DNA from: Absidia repens | Lineage: Eukaryota; Mucoromycota; Mucoromycetes; Mucorales; Cunninghamellaceae | NCBI GenBank assembly: GCA_002105175.1 | Contig: MCGE01000002.1 | Coordinates: 310,001 to 374,000, forward strand | Reading direction: 5' to 3' | DNA length: 64,000 bases | Part shown: positions 48,135-61,170 of the stretch, piece after piece | How positions within the stretch are numbered: the first letter of the stretch is position 1 | Layout: every line of letters starts with the position of its first letter | The notes under the pieces: generated by a model | What the model was told of the DNA's origin: nothing | What the model saw: only the letters and a program-made list of their open reading frames with translations | Databases searched by the model: none | Position numbers and translations under genes: made by a program

Positions 48135-48937
48135 GGATATGGGGGGTTTTTTTTTCTATCAATATGTTTAGTATGGAGTAGCTCAACAAGGACGTGAAGG
48201 GTTTAGGTATCTCGGAAAATGCTAAGGATATTTACTTTACTTGGCAATAACATGGTTGCATAGCCTCGTACATGATAAGATAGTAAAGATTACAATGAAC
48301 AAAGATACGTTGCTGGGGTGTTGGTGTAGTTGTTTTTATAAACGAAAACAAAAAAGATGTTAGGTAGACAAACTAACTGCCTTCTAGTACGTTTCAGTCA
48401 TCCTATATATGTGCCCTCATAGCTGCTTATTTTTTTTATGCATCCTTTCCCGTCTTTTTTTCATACGTCTACCTGGGTATTATCTAAAAACCATTCAGTG
48501 AAAATCCCTCTCGCCTTTGTCTTGAAACCTAGTGTAGTAGATGGAGCGCTGAGCACGACGGTTGATCGACGTTGCCTCAAAATACTTGGTCCCCTTTTTT
48601 TGCACACACACATACACACAGCAGCTCTCGTTTTCTACAGACACATACACTGCGTTGTACAGTACAATGTATCCCCAGTCGGCAAGACAGTAAACGAATG
48701 AGAGACGATGTACAAACAAAATGACATGACACATTGTATTCAAATATAAACTAGATAAACTTGAGATGGTAACTAGACTAAACTATGTAGCCTAATAATT
48801 AACATCACATTGATAACAATGTGGTGATGATTGTTAAAAAAAAGAAGAAGAAAAAAAAAAGAGGGCTTCCCTTTAGACTATCCACCAAGAAAGATAATTG
48901 CAAACCAATCCTCAAAAGAACGTTCTCAGAAAACATT
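48135..48937. other. Spacer before repeat copy C
   Basis: No gene supported. A block near 48536-48565 (GAGCACGACGGTTGA) loosely resembles sequence near 62768-62795, also upstream of a repeat copy, so the element may extend 5' here. Confidence 0.3.
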
Positions 48938-49693
48938 TCAAATTCCGTCCACGTGAATCTTTGTTTACGCCCACATTTACTTTTCCGTCTCTTTCCTTCC
49001 TTTTTTTTTTTTTTTTCTTTCTTTTTTTCCTTCTTTTTTTCTTTGTCATTGAACTTTTTTGAGGCGATGTTGGACTTAGATTAGTGTTAGGGCTAGTTTA
49101 GAAGCGTTTTCAGATCAGGGATGACAAGATGCATGGGGAAACCATGTCATTTTAGATCTAGGATTTTGGACGACCACTTTTAATTTATATTTTGGAGTAT
49201 ACATTAGCTTAGTTTAGACTTAGTTAATCCATAGTTTGAATCTACATCTGAATAAAATATGTCTTTTTTTATTTGCCTTAATGAAAAATGACCCATTAAT
49301 CTCTCTCTCCCATTTCTTGTGTACGAGAGAGAGAAAAAGATCTTTTTTACTACCATCATCTTGATTGATTAGCGTTGACCAGTGTTGTGATTCAATAAAG
49401 GATGTCCTCTAGTTTATTTCATACTATGTGCAGTATATTAGCTCCAACTTCATCATTGTCCCTTTAGATTAGTGCTGACCATTCTTTTGACTCTCATTAG
49501 TCTCCTCCAATAAATCGCTTTGTTAACCCGCCCTCCCCCCCTCACTTTTTCCTCCACGTCTGTAGTTTAGTATATACCAATATGCTTTAATAAAATATGC
49601 CCATTTATATGAAACATACTCTGACCCACCATATGATAAACAATGTTGCTATTGCAAGCTGCTTGCATGCCGTGTGAGTCTCCCCTACCAAAC
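48938..49693 (+). repeat. Dispersed repeat family, copy C
   Basis: Copy C has CACGTG at 48950-48955, a pyrimidine tract, the mini-ORF at 49067-49084 (M-L-D-L-D-stop), the core with GATGACAAGATGCATGGGG, and AATAAA at 49251-49256. The tail contains several more units, each with an AATAAA-like signal (near 49396 and 49590), ending near CTACCAAACA. It is the longest copy seen. Confidence 0.85.
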
Positions 49694-50543
49694 ACTTTGT
49701 CCTCTATTTCATCCGCCATTGACTCTCCCTTATAGAAGTGCATTGGGTATGGCTTTATAGCTTGTCTATCACTACTTTTCCCCCTCCTCCCCCCTCATTG
49801 AGCCATAGCGACTGGTTGCCACTTCTTGATCACTTAATACAAACACGTAGCTTGTCTTCCCGCTCTCTACCAATTCATTATAACAATCAATAGAGTCCAT
49901 TCCACCAGTGTAGCCTACATTAGACTAGACGTCATATATATATATATATATATCATCTAGCTCGTTATTTATTTATTTATTTTTGGAATGTGGTAAAGTA
50001 ATTTAAAAAAAAAAGCAATGACGCCAAACGGGGCATCTAGTTGCCCCCAAAGGGACCACCTTCGAACGTGGAAATGGGTCTGTTGCATTTCATCAAAATG
50101 ATCTTCTGATACCTAAATACATCTTGGGGAGTGTGAGAATGTTTTTTTTTAAAAAAAAAAAAAAAAAAAAAGAAGAAGAAAAAATTAACACAATAAAGGT
50201 TTCACTCTTATGTTCATGCGGGGGGTAGTTGCGCCATAACAGTATAAAAAAGGTGCTAGATATGAAAAGAGGGAAAGGAGAGGGAAAGTCTCTACATTGG
50301 CGCATGAATGTGTATGGATAGTTTGAGATCAAAGTCAAGAAAAACAAAATAATATGTTCAAAATGAAAAGCGTTGTGTTTTGATTGATTTTTGTTTTGGT
50401 TCGGGATGTATGGGTGCTGCACAACATGCTAAAATAAGACCCAAAAAAAAAAAATTCTATGGGGATCCCATATTAGCATTCCATCATGTGTTTTGTTTTT
50501 TATTGATTTGTTTTATAAATATTTGAGAGTACTACATGCTAAA

Positions 50544-50575
<32 letters not shown>

Positions 50576-50682
50576 AAGGTAGGTTGGGGGAGGGACTATA
50601 AAAGTAAGGTAGATGTCATGATGTGGTATGAAATACTAATCTACTAGTGGAGAGGATGAGGGGGGAGAGGGGGAAAAAAGTA
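49694..50682. other. Gene-free spacer, about 1 kb
   Basis: Contains a TA tract near 49935-49953, poly-A runs at about 50152-50171 and 50544-50574, and AT-rich DNA. No gene supported. Confidence 0.35.
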
Positions 50683-51596
50683 TCACATGGACATATTGCT
50701 AAATAGATGCTGTACACGGGCTTGTTCAATTTCACCGTCCAAGTATTCTTGACCATCGTCATCGAGAAAGTTCTTCTGTACAAAGTCTTCGTATGATTCA
50801 TATTGATTTGATTCCGATTCTACCAATGTACAAGCGTACACCAATAATAATAAAAAGCGGTGAGAAGTCAGGATTTGAAGGAGAATTGAGGGAGCATTAA
50901 CTTACCTTGCAATGTTTGCATTTGTTCCAAGACACTAGCAAGAGGGTACCATAAAGAAGGATCTTTCTCTTGAATCCATTGATAGACATTCATAATGGAG
51001 TCAGCAAAAGGAATGCCGTTCATTTGATCATAGTCCAAAATACTAATGAATTGTTGACACATGGCAGGATCATGCTGTAAGGCAATGAAGGCTTGTTGCA
51101 TGAGAAGTTCCATCCCGGGAGCAAATTGTTGTTCTGTAGGGTACGATGTTTGTAGTCTCTTGTTCGTATCGAGATAGCCGCCAAAATGTTGATCTAATAG
51201 GTGTTCCAATTTTTCGCCTAGCTGTGGAGTCAATTGTTGTTGTTTCAGCTGTAAAAGATGGCCCATCACAGTTGCATAGGTGATATCAAGTCGTGCAAAT
51301 TCAAAACACTCGACAAAGCGTGCAAAGTTTGTTGGAGGAAGAAATTGCTGTGCTTGTTGCAGAAGATCAAACTGTTGAAACACACGAGACACCTGCATAG
51401 CATAACCAGGATCAGTGCCGAGATGGAGAAACTTTTCGACAACTTCGTCAGACATGCCGTTTGATCGTGATAGTATTTCAGTGGCCTGGTTGAAGGATGT
51501 AGATGGATCGTTAATGTAAAACTGTTCACGTATATCTTTAAAGTCATCCGCTGGTATTTTGGCTTTTAAACGGCATAATGATTCGTACACATCCAT
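50683..51596 (-). CDS. Conserved-looking helical protein of unknown function, 275 aa
   Basis: I do not recognise this protein. Two exons: 51596-50906 and 50819-50683 (275 aa); the join uses GTAAGT and an AG acceptor and keeps frame. It looks soluble and mostly alpha-helical, rich in Gln, Leu and Phe (QVSRVFQQFDLLQQAQQFL, LLQLKQQQLTPQLGEKLEHL), with no signal peptide or membrane span. The C terminus is acidic (KNFLDDDGQEYLDGEIEQ) and ends in HLFSNMSM. Base composition and non-repetitive content suggest a real, structured protein. It is divergent from the Myb gene at 52676. Confidence 0.8.
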
Positions 51597-52675
51597 CGTA
51601 GGTTGATTGAGAAAAAAGGATAAGGGAGACCGAAGAAAAAAAAAAAGAAAAGTTATGTAAACGTATTAAACCCCCGCTCCTAGGCGGCATTTTTTTCTAT
51701 TTCTTTTTTACGCTGGGTCCACCGTGGCATATCGGATCAATGGCGCTCACTATATTGAATCACACCTCACATAAATATGGTGTATCCAAAGATGACTTAC
51801 AATGCTATTGTATGAAAAATAGCTATTGAATATTATTGTATCCAAGACGCAGTTTAGGTTAGAAATGCCTTTTATTGAATAGAAGCATTCTTTGCTGGTG
51901 ATTTTCATGACTTTTTTTGTATTTATAATAAAGGCACCGAATGAGCGGTCGATCTGTCCATTCATTTATCTCGAAAAAAGGTTATTGGACAATAAAATCA
52001 GAGTTTGATAATTATAGAGCCATTTGTATTATACAGTACCACCAAAGTAGAAGGTGCCACATGGGATCGAAGCATAAAGCCAGATTAGGGAAAATACGCT
52101 ACTGATTATATAGACTGTAGTTCTTGAAGCAAAAAAAAAATAATTCGTGTTTAGGTGAGTCTGTCATGAAATATCATTGTGGAGGAATTGTATACTTGTG
52201 CATAAGATACTATTATCTATAAAATGTTTGTGATGACAAGTAAGGAGATGATGGCCAGGATATCAACAAGAACCTTATTTGAAAGAAGACGGATAGGTGG
52301 ATAAGTCAAGTGAATTTGAATCACCGTTGAAAAAAAAAAATATATAGGCCAAAAGATTAGAAAGGTACCATTTTTGGAGGGTCCAAGTCAAGCTAACCAA
52401 TCAACACCCGCACAAGCCTTGACCAGTCAAATTTCCGACTTTTTCCGCGCGCGCAGAGCCCAACCTTTTCTCTGCGACTTGTCTCTTTACCATAAGAGTG
52501 TTTTTTTCTGACTCGGTGAATACTACTTGAAAAACCTATATAACCCAACAACCAATTCTTCTCTTCCCCCAATGCTTTCTTCAATAAATACTTCATATAT
52601 ATATATACAATAATATATACTATTCCCTTTCTTCCTCATTTCCCTCCATTTGTTTGAATTATTATTTTATCCCTT
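51597..52675. promoter_or_regulatory. Divergent spacer, unknown protein / Myb gene
   Basis: About 1.1 kb of AT-rich DNA. Near the Myb side there is a CG-rich patch (52446-52457, GCGCGCGC-like) and a pyrimidine tract before the ATG. No named site or RNA gene. Confidence 0.35.
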
Positions 52676-53915
52676 ATGACTACCCCTACACAAGATGATC
52701 CCACTGGCGTCTTTTCTGTCTTCAAACAAGATACTAGTCGCTCCGTGCCTTTCTATTGCCGCTGGACAACTGAAGAAGATAAATTATTAATGGAAGCTGT
52801 CAAGGAATATGGTCCTCACAAATGGTCACTCATCGCACAACACGTCCCTGATCGCACGCCTGTGCAATGTTCCACTCGATGGTTAGGTGCTCTAAAGTAA
52901 GTCCAAAAGTCACCCTCAGTCTCTGTTTTTCTTTCATTTTGATTCTTTCGATTATGTATATTTAACCTACTTTTGCTGCTTCTTTCTTACACATAGTCCT
53001 AACGTACACAAAGGAAGATGGGCACCGGACGAAGATGAAGCATTAACACAGGCGGTCCAGAAATACAGCAATCGAAGTGTGCTACCATGGAATCGGATTG
53101 CACAAAACATCCCCAACAGGACGGGCATTCAATGTCAAGCTCGATGGTCTGAAGCACTGGATCCGACTGTACGAAAAGGACGATGGAAGAAGGAAGAGGA
53201 TGAAATGCTGCGTGCCGGTGTAGCTAGGTTTGGATGCTGTTGGATCCGGGTATCAGGGATGATTCATGGCCGAACACAACGACAATGCCGAACTCGATGG
53301 AATCAGATCAAATCAAGAAAAGAAAAGGCAATGAACAAGCGGGTCGCACTGAAGAAGGATACAACAATCAAACTAGAAAGTACAGTCGACAACAGCAGCA
53401 GCATCAGCAACAACAACAACAACAACATTCAACAAGAAATGACACCACCATCACCCTCTTCACCTGCTTTATCAATGGGAGAAGAAAAACCATTATCTTT
53501 ATCATCACCACCCATCTCACCCATTAAAGAACAGCAACAACAACAACAACAACAACAACTGTCATTGCAACATGAACAATTGCATTGGATGAATCTTCCA
53601 CATAGTATCACTGTAGCAGTCAATCCATGTGAAACGGATTATTTTTGCCTATCGCCCCCTTCTCCGTCTTCTTCCCTGGATGACATGTTGACTTTACCTG
53701 ATGATGATGTGGATAGTGTTGACCATGATTCTACTCAGCAACATCAGCAACAGCAACAACAATTACAAGGCCTCCAGCAACAGCAGCCTTCCCTTTTTAC
53801 GCCTTGTGAATTTTACCGCTTTGACCCAGAATTACCCTCGGCGTCTCTTATGTTTCCTGATTCGGACTTTATGCTCAATGATCTTTTATCTCATTCCCTT
53901 CCCTCAATTTTATAA
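52676..53915 (+). CDS. Three-repeat Myb-type transcription factor
   Basis: DNA-binding protein with three consecutive Myb/SANT repeats. Two exons: 52676-52896 and 52997-53915 (379 aa). Repeat 1 starts at about residue 30 (RWTTEEDKLLMEAVKEYG, then IAQHVPDRTPVQCSTRWL); repeat 2 at about 83 (GRWAPDEDEALTQAVQKY, PNRTGIQCQARWSEAL); repeat 3 at about 136 (GRWKKEEDEMLRAGVARFG, HGRTQRQCRTRWNQI). Each keeps the spaced aromatic residues and the recognition-helix pattern. A basic stretch (KSRKEKAMNKR) follows. The C-terminal half is Ser/Pro/Gln-rich with acidic clusters, like an activation domain. It resembles animal c-Myb-type or fungal Bas1-type regulators. Targets are unknown. Confidence 0.9.
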
Positions 53916-55199
53916 TTATATGATGCATTCTCTCCTCCCCTCCATTCCTCTCCCTTTCTTCTCATTACCCTTTGTAAAATAGTTTATATACAATCCATTC
54001 ACTCTGTTTCTCATCTCTATGATTGTTATTTTTTATGTTGATAATAAAAAACAAACCCATATGTACATTTTTTTTCTTTTTACACGCTACGATGATTTGA
54101 AATTCGTCCTTTTTGTCTCGATTTTTTTTTTTTTTTTTTTTTTTTTAGTTTCGGCTTTTTTTTTTTTTATCTAATGCGAACTTTATCACCGTTATCTTTT
54201 TGTTTTTGTTTTTTCAATCGTCCCAAGAGTTGGCGATGGGTTCTCCGATCAAAAGGGAAGGTATATTTTTAAGCATGTATATTTTTTAATGGCCTGGGAA
54301 AAAAATACTTACCCCACAAAAAAGTGGTACAATGGGAAAATAAAGCTTGCGTGTGCACTTGATCGATCAAATCAGACAAAGAGAGAGAGAGAGAGATAGT
54401 TTTGGTACACAAAAGGGTATATTTTTTATTTGTTGTTCAAGTGCCGATCATCCTCCCCCTTCCAAGTGGATTATTTTGGTAATGGGCGGTCTATATTTAA
54501 TATATGCCAGACACACCCCACGTTCAACACTAAATTCCATCACTACTCCAAACTTTGTATATGAATAAATGCATATATATATATATATTTTATTGATGCT
54601 TTTTTATGACTAGACAACACAAAAGGATAGGGCTCTAAATATATAAAAATTAACATTAATACTAATACTAATCAGGGTGGAGGAGGGGGATAATAAATGG
54701 CAAGGCGAAGGGGAATACCAATGGTGTCAAGAACTAGTGAAAGGGAGGGACACGGGGCTATTGTACGGAAAGGTAAGGGAGGGAGGGTGGGGGGGGATTA
54801 TGTCAGACAGCGCTGTTAGCACATTTGCCATGATACCATAAAATCCATTGGAGTAGCATTTGTGTTATGTGTATGGATTTATTGTATCAAACTGTTTCCT
54901 TGGCATTCCCAGGATCTCCGTGCAATATTGTCATTGTGGCTCGTCACGGTCAATCTATGCCAAATACAAACCCACCCCGCAATGTATCACACACATTTCA
55001 AAACAACGGCTTAATCCTATTCTCTTGATTGCTGTTTTCCCCTCGCTGAATGACCGACCTATTTTCTTGTTCTTTATTTCTCATCATCCACCATTGTTGA
55101 CCGTCACGTCCCGTCTTTACAATATATTGTTGAAGCATAAGCAAAATCTACAAAGGATCAATAGCCATCCAATGGATCTAATGGGAGCAAAATATACGG
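53916..55199. other. Gene-free region, left part
   Basis: AT-rich with a poly-T run at about 54122-54147, a GA microsatellite near 54379-54396 and a TA tract near 54572. Short open frames exist but none has recognisable or complete protein features. Confidence 0.35.
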
Positions 55200-55656
55200 T
55201 ACAAGGTATGTGAAAGATGGAGGGGACATCTCTTATTGAAGCACGACAACGATCAACACTAATCAACAAGGATCGTTTGTACGAAGACATGAGAGAAACT
55301 AATGGGACTTTTTTTTTCATTGAGCAAGTAAAAAGAGGCATGTTTTATTCATATTGGTACATTCGATGATGACAAACGAATACTAAACTAAGCTAAACAC
55401 GACGGCCGAAAAAAAAAAGCCAACTAATGATGGTGGTTCTAAATCTTGAATCCAAAACGAAAGGGTTTCCCCATGCATGTTGTCATCCCTGTTCTGAAAC
55501 CCCTTCTAAACTAGTCCTAGCACTAATCTAAGTCCAACATAATGCCTAGCGGCAACGATGGTGAAGATTTAAAAAAAAAAAAGAAAGAGAGTGTAAAAGA
55601 GCGAAAAATAGAAAATGGGCGTATATAAACATTTTCACGCCTGCGGGATTTGAATT
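55200..55656 (-). repeat. Dispersed repeat family, copy D (reverse orientation)
   Basis: On the minus strand: AAATCCCGC followed by GGCGTG in place of CACGTG (55637-55642), an A/T box, a pyrimidine tract, the mini-ORF (55540-55523, M-L-D-L-D-stop), the core with GATGACAACATGCATGGGG, AATAAA at 55349-55344, and one tail unit with CTTCAATAAGAGATGTCC. It is the only inverted copy and the only one in the large gene-free region. Confidence 0.83.
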
Positions 55657-58480
55657 TGTTCTGTGCGATTTTATTTTGGGTGGATACCCCTTTTTTTTAT
55701 TTATTTAAAAGTTGGCTTGCCGTCTTTGTTTTTTTTAGGACGTTCAAGTAGCCTCTGTTATTCAACATCAGACACACCCCTTCTCATGACAGACATCAGG
55801 AACAGATTGGCTTTTTATTTTTTTTATTTTTTTGGACAGTAACCTTAGTAGTGTCGCGGCATGGTCGTGAATCAACTGTCGTGATGCCTTCACATTTCAC
55901 CTCCCCTCCCTCCCCTACCCTTTAGAATAGGTTTCCACCCACACGTAGAATAGTCTCCCACCGCCACTATACAGTACTGCAGAATAGCTCTCGTCACTCG
56001 CCATGGGACTGTTTATCCTCTGAGATTGTCCAGGTGTTATGTTGTTGATCGAATCAAATAATAAGAACAACATTCAAGAAAATAAAAGGCAAACAATAAA
56101 GGATTGGCTGTGACAGGCGGTGCTCTAATTTGACGGACATTAGAATCCACGCGATTCATCGTTTCCGAAGATATGTGCAAAGTGACTTGCTCAAACCTGC
56201 CATTCATTTTTTTGGGGGGGATGGTAGCGGGGATGATAGGAGAGGGAGTCCTGTAAGTTGAATTGACTGCAAGTGCTCGACATGAATTTAAAAAAAAAAA
56301 TTCTAGGAACGGTTGTTACCCGAATCACATCATGCAAGACTCATCGACGGACATTGAAAAGTAAATGAATGCTGTACTTCATTTCAAAAATCAAGGGATG
56401 TCTGAATAATGCACCTTTTAAAGTTTCTTCAAAGATCGAAGGACACCAATAATTTAATTATCCCGCCCCCCTTGATTGTATGACATGGCGTCAATGATAT
56501 CTAATGGTTTTGGGCAAACATCCGAGGTGAAGTGGTGTGTGAATAAAACCTATACATAAAACATTAGGCACCGAAACAGTGGGGAGGGCCCAGATCCATG
56601 TGCATGAATCCAATTGTGGCAAATGGACATCTTGGTGAAAACAACATTTATCAACAAAAGAATGTGGGGCTAGAAAGTATGCTTTATTTTTACTACTGAT
56701 ATGTTTGGGGCGGTTTTTTACATGAAAGCACTGTTGTATTAGTTTTGTAGATGGATTTAATTGGACAATCAACTGATATTCTTTTTTATTCAGGTACAGA
56801 ACATATATAGCGAAGCATTCACCCATGAATAATATAGACGTAGCTTGACGGCTTTGTAGGTAACATGGCTCTAAATTGAAGCATCAAGCATTTTGACTAA
56901 CTATCAATGGCATTTTAATGTGTGATATGAAAAAAACAAAGTATTTTGCAAGTATCACAAAGGACTCTAGAGGAGGATCAATAAGGTAACCTGAAAAAAA
57001 AGACTGCCTTTTTTAGTGACGAATTCTTCTTCTGATGGGGGAGCGTTCTCTAGTAATCTGGACCAAATAAAAAAAAAATGCCTGTATTTGCCCAGCCAAG
57101 GAAAAGACGATCAAAATTTGACATGTGATACGCAGGTAAAAGTAGCTGGCTGAGTCGGCGAAAAAAAAAATTGTGCGTGTAACATTTGAATACCTCTAGA
57201 AACTAATAAATTTTATTTTTTCTAACATTGTTATGTGCTGATACTTATTGATGGGGAGGTTTATTTATAGTGCGTTACGATGCATGGCATGGTTTGATTG
57301 GTCCAAAATGTAAATAAACAACGAATGGGTACTAGCAATAGCAATATTGGTAAGAAACTGCAAAATGAACAAGAAAAAACGATGGGGACGACGATGTGCC
57401 AAATTACCGGAGAGTAAAGTATGTATAGAACTAAATGGACTTTTTTTTTTTTTTTGGACTCTTTACCAAATTAGCTTACCTTGGCTGTCTCTTTTTTTAT
57501 TCACACTGCTCAAAATTAATATGGAACATTTCGGGGGAGGAGGTGGTAAGAAATGACAATGGTTTTCTCACAGCAAGTGATTTTTGACAATCAAAGTTGT
57601 AAGTGCAGAAAAATAAAAAACACATTTGTAATCAATCGTAGTATGGGTGAGAAATCGAAACAAGCAATTTGACCGAACAATTCTGCACAACCTAGCATAT
57701 CATCACTGACTTTGGATCTTCAATCGCACAATGAAATTGATGTTATCTGACTTGGAAGATAACAATGGAACAATAGGTGATTAGTCTTGTTCTCTCTCTC
57801 AGTGTGTGTGTGTGTGTGCCTTCCTCTCAATAAGTCTGATCAAGTGTATGGGACTAGCTTTTAGTACCTTAGTATTTATTATTAGTTTTATGATTATTGA
57901 CATTTATTAAATCAATCACAAATTAAAGGATGGGGTGCAATGGGGCGATGGTGAATGAAAAAATTACCAATTTGGTGGTAAAACCGGGTGGAAAAGGTGG
58001 GTGTCTGATATCATGGTTTTGCTATGGTGACTCAAAGCGTAACCATTATTATTTGTGTTCAACACTGGGGGGCGGGAAGGAAGAAAAGGGTTATGGTTAT
58101 GGGCAAAAAGGGACCCAGGGCAACTGGTACGATTATTATTATTATTATTATTATTTGGGTTGTAGCGGTTGACGGGCGGTGTTTCTTTTTTTTTTTTTTT
58201 TGATTGATTTTTTTGATATTTGATATATTACCTTTTTCTTTCTCTTTCTTCTTTCTCACTTTCCCTCTCTTCCTTCCTTCCCCTTTTTCACCCTTTCTTC
58301 CATTCATACTACCTTTACACTTGGCTCTTCTTTTTCTTTGGTATTTATTTAAGAATAATAAAAAAGACTTGCCTTTACTACGACGAACCTATACATTCCT
58401 TACTTTGATCAACAAATAAAAAACAAAAAACGCCTTCAACCACTCGACTTTTTTTTTACAACTACTTTTGAAACTACAAT
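55657..58480. other. Gene-free region, right part, about 2.8 kb
   Basis: No supported gene. Contains an ATT trinucleotide microsatellite (about 58131-58155), a GT tract near 57805, several A runs and, from about 58185, a long pyrimidine-rich stretch that is probably the promoter and 5' UTR of the G-alpha gene. Short open frames here are caused by microsatellites. Confidence 0.4.
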
Positions 58481-60013
58481 ATGGGTTGTTGTCTATCAGC
58501 AGAAAAAGTGGAAGAAAAGCAACGCCACCAAGAAATCGAAACACAAATCAAACGGGACCGCGCTCACTTGAAATCAGAAATCAAAATGCTTTTACTTGGT
58601 AGGTAGTCTTGGAAAAAAAAAATTAGGGGTGTGTTATATCAAACTACTGGGCAAAAAGCACGAGGTCGGGGCATTACACCGCGGGTTTGGGTGTGTCAGT
58701 GATGTGTGTGATAGTAAGGAAAATGGAATCGGGGATTGAAAAAACCTTTTTTTAGGAAAAGGGCATCATCATCATTGACAACTCATACAAACTTTGTTTT
58801 TATTACATTCAGGTGCTGGTGAAAGTGGCAAGAGCACGTAAAGTTACTGACTGATAGTGAACTTCAAAATCAAAACTTACCTATTTCTTTTTTTAATAGA
58901 CTATTGAAACAGATGAAGTTGATCCATGACGGTGGTTTTACGGTGGAAGAACGTGAAAGCTTCAAGGAAGTCATCTTCTCCAACACAATGCAATCTATGC
59001 GGGTGACCTTGGAAGCCATGATTTCTTTGAATATTCCCTTCCAGAATGACGGAAACGAAGTCCATCAGCGTTTGATTATGGAAGCACACCCTCAAGTAGA
59101 TTATTTGGCTCATGAATTAGTGGAGGCCATTTCGGCGCTCTGGGATGATCCTGCTGTTAAAGGTTGCGTCGATCGATCGAATGAATTCCAATTGAACGAT
59201 TCCGCCAAATAGTAAGTGATGATATTATTTTTCATTATACAAATGATTCTTCCACTAACCTTTTCTTTCTTTTAGTTACTTTGATTCCATTATACGTATT
59301 GGACAACCTAATTATATGCCAAGTGATCAAGATGTTTTACGATCTCGAGTTAAATCAACTGGTATCACCGAAACTACCTTTGCGATTGGTGACTTGACTT
59401 ATCGTATGTTGGATGTTGGTGGTCAACGCTCGGAACGAAAAAAATGGTAATTTTTAGGGAAAAAAAAAAAGCAGAAAAAAACTTTACTAATGCTATGTAC
59501 GACGATCTATAGGATCCATTGTTTCGAATCGTGTACAGCTGTATTGTTTATGGTAGCTATCTCAGAATATGATCAAGTTCTATTTGAAGATGAGACTGTG
59601 GTAAGACATTGAGAAAAAAAAAATTAGTCATAGACGTTTAACAAACCCACCTCATTTTCGTTGTATAGAATCGATTATCGGAATCCCTCACACTTTTTGA
59701 CTCGATTTGCAATTCACGGTGGTTTATTAAAACGTCGATAATCCTCTTCCTCAATAAGATTGATCTATTTGCTGACAAGATTGTCAAATCGCCCATGTCC
59801 AACTTTTTTGACGATTATACCGGTGGAGAACGATACGATGCAGCATGCCAGTATCTTTTACAACGCTTTGTCTCACTCAATACGCGCGCAGATACGAAAC
59901 AAGTCTATACCCACTTTACCTGTGCTACCGATACAAAACAAATCACCTTTGTCATGTCTGCCATCAATTCCATTGTGGTGCATGAAAATCTTCGGGATGT
60001 TGGTTTGATGTAG
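58481..60013 (+). CDS. Heterotrimeric G-protein alpha subunit
   Basis: GTPase that couples receptors to downstream signalling at the plasma membrane. Six exons: 58481-58598, 58813-58837 (25 nt), 58900-59211, 59276-59446, 59513-59600 and 59669-60013 (352 aa). The N terminus MGCCLS offers a myristoylated Gly2 and palmitoylated Cys3/Cys4. G1 GAGESGKST (40-48) is split across two junctions. Switch I is [11 protein letters not shown], with Arg176 and Ser179 where Thr is usual for Mg binding. G3 [12 protein letters not shown] contains Gln202. NKID (267-270) and TCATDT are intact. The last residues are DVGLM, with Val where Gi-type proteins have Cys. It is a normal, probably active G-alpha. The subfamily is uncertain; Mucoromycota carry several. 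Confidence 0.96.
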
Positions 60014-61170
60014 ATTTCTTTTAGTACCCCTGCTTTTTGGCTTTTATTTTATTTTATTTTAGTTTATCTTTATTATTTATTTATTTATCTCTATTGTGCA
60101 TCATCATCATTCACTCCAATACCATCTTTTACTACTCTTCTGTCTCCCCAACTTCTACTCTTATTGTCTATTTTATTCTTTATTATATCTTCATTATACA
60201 CTCCTCAAATCACCCAATCTATACTTGTTATTTTAGCCTTCACATAAAATCCGACAAACAAAACAAAAAAAAAAAAGAAAAAAAAAAGATACTCCAATTT
60301 ATTTTCTCTCCCTTCTTTAGTAGTATTTAGTGCCTCTATCATACACCCATTGTTTATTATATGTAGTTTGTTTTGTTTTTTCTTTCAGTAAAAAAATTAT
60401 TCAACCATTAGACCCGAATATCATGACATTTTGTGTTTGTGCTTGCATTTACGATATGAATAGAATAGTTTATGGAGACAATGATATAAAAAAGTCAAAC
60501 TAGAAAATAATATTGTTCATGTGTACCATACCCTTCATCTTTCGTTCCGAAGACGCATGACCCAATAAGGAAATTGACCATCAACGGAGAAGCACGCCCG
60601 AAAACCAACAAAATCCAGACAGACGGTTCATGGTTGTATTACCTACTGTGTTGTAGAATAGTGAGAAATTATCGGCTGTTGTTTTCACCGTCCTGGTACA
60701 GTATTAAAAAGAGTAAATATTAGTTAAGTTGTCCTTTATTTATAACTTGATATCAAATATAGACCACCATGTCAATAACGGCCTTTTTTCTTTTTTACTG
60801 ACTTTATTGCTGGAAAAAATAAAACATCCTGTACTGTGCTGTGCCTTTTTCCAATAAGAAAGAGCATTTCTGATATTCAAAATGGTTAAAATTAAGCTTT
60901 TACCTGTACTTCACAGCAGACGATTATACCAACCCTCTAACTTTTAGTGCAGATAGAAGGTGTGGAGAAACACAATAAGGATTTTCTATTTGGAAGGGGG
61001 GGGGAGGTTGGGGTGTGTTAGGCTGAAGAGATCTCCCCCCACTTTCAGGTTTCAAACACCGGTTTGGCAGGATTTCCACTCGCCAGCCACTACTGTATCC
61101 TGGAGCTGGAGTGGAATTATTTTTGTTTTCTTTCTCCCGTCCTTTTTTTTCACAATTCCAACACAAAGAA
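60014..61170 (+). other. Spacer between G-alpha and mL44 genes
   Basis: Long AT-rich 3' region of the G-alpha gene and 5' region of the next gene. A G-run (about 60995-61004) and a C-run (61034-61039) lie close to the mL44 start. No gene seen. Confidence 0.35.

Noticed and set aside
54860..55213. Open frames near 54900-55020; one encodes IVIVARHGQSM, like a histidine-phosphatase motif
   Set aside because: The match is about ten residues, a stop follows soon, and no upstream or downstream family sequence is visible. Could be a relic, but not supportable.
57930..58172. Open frame with a poly-Tyr run
   Set aside because: The run is the ATT microsatellite; no intron, domain or start context supports a gene.
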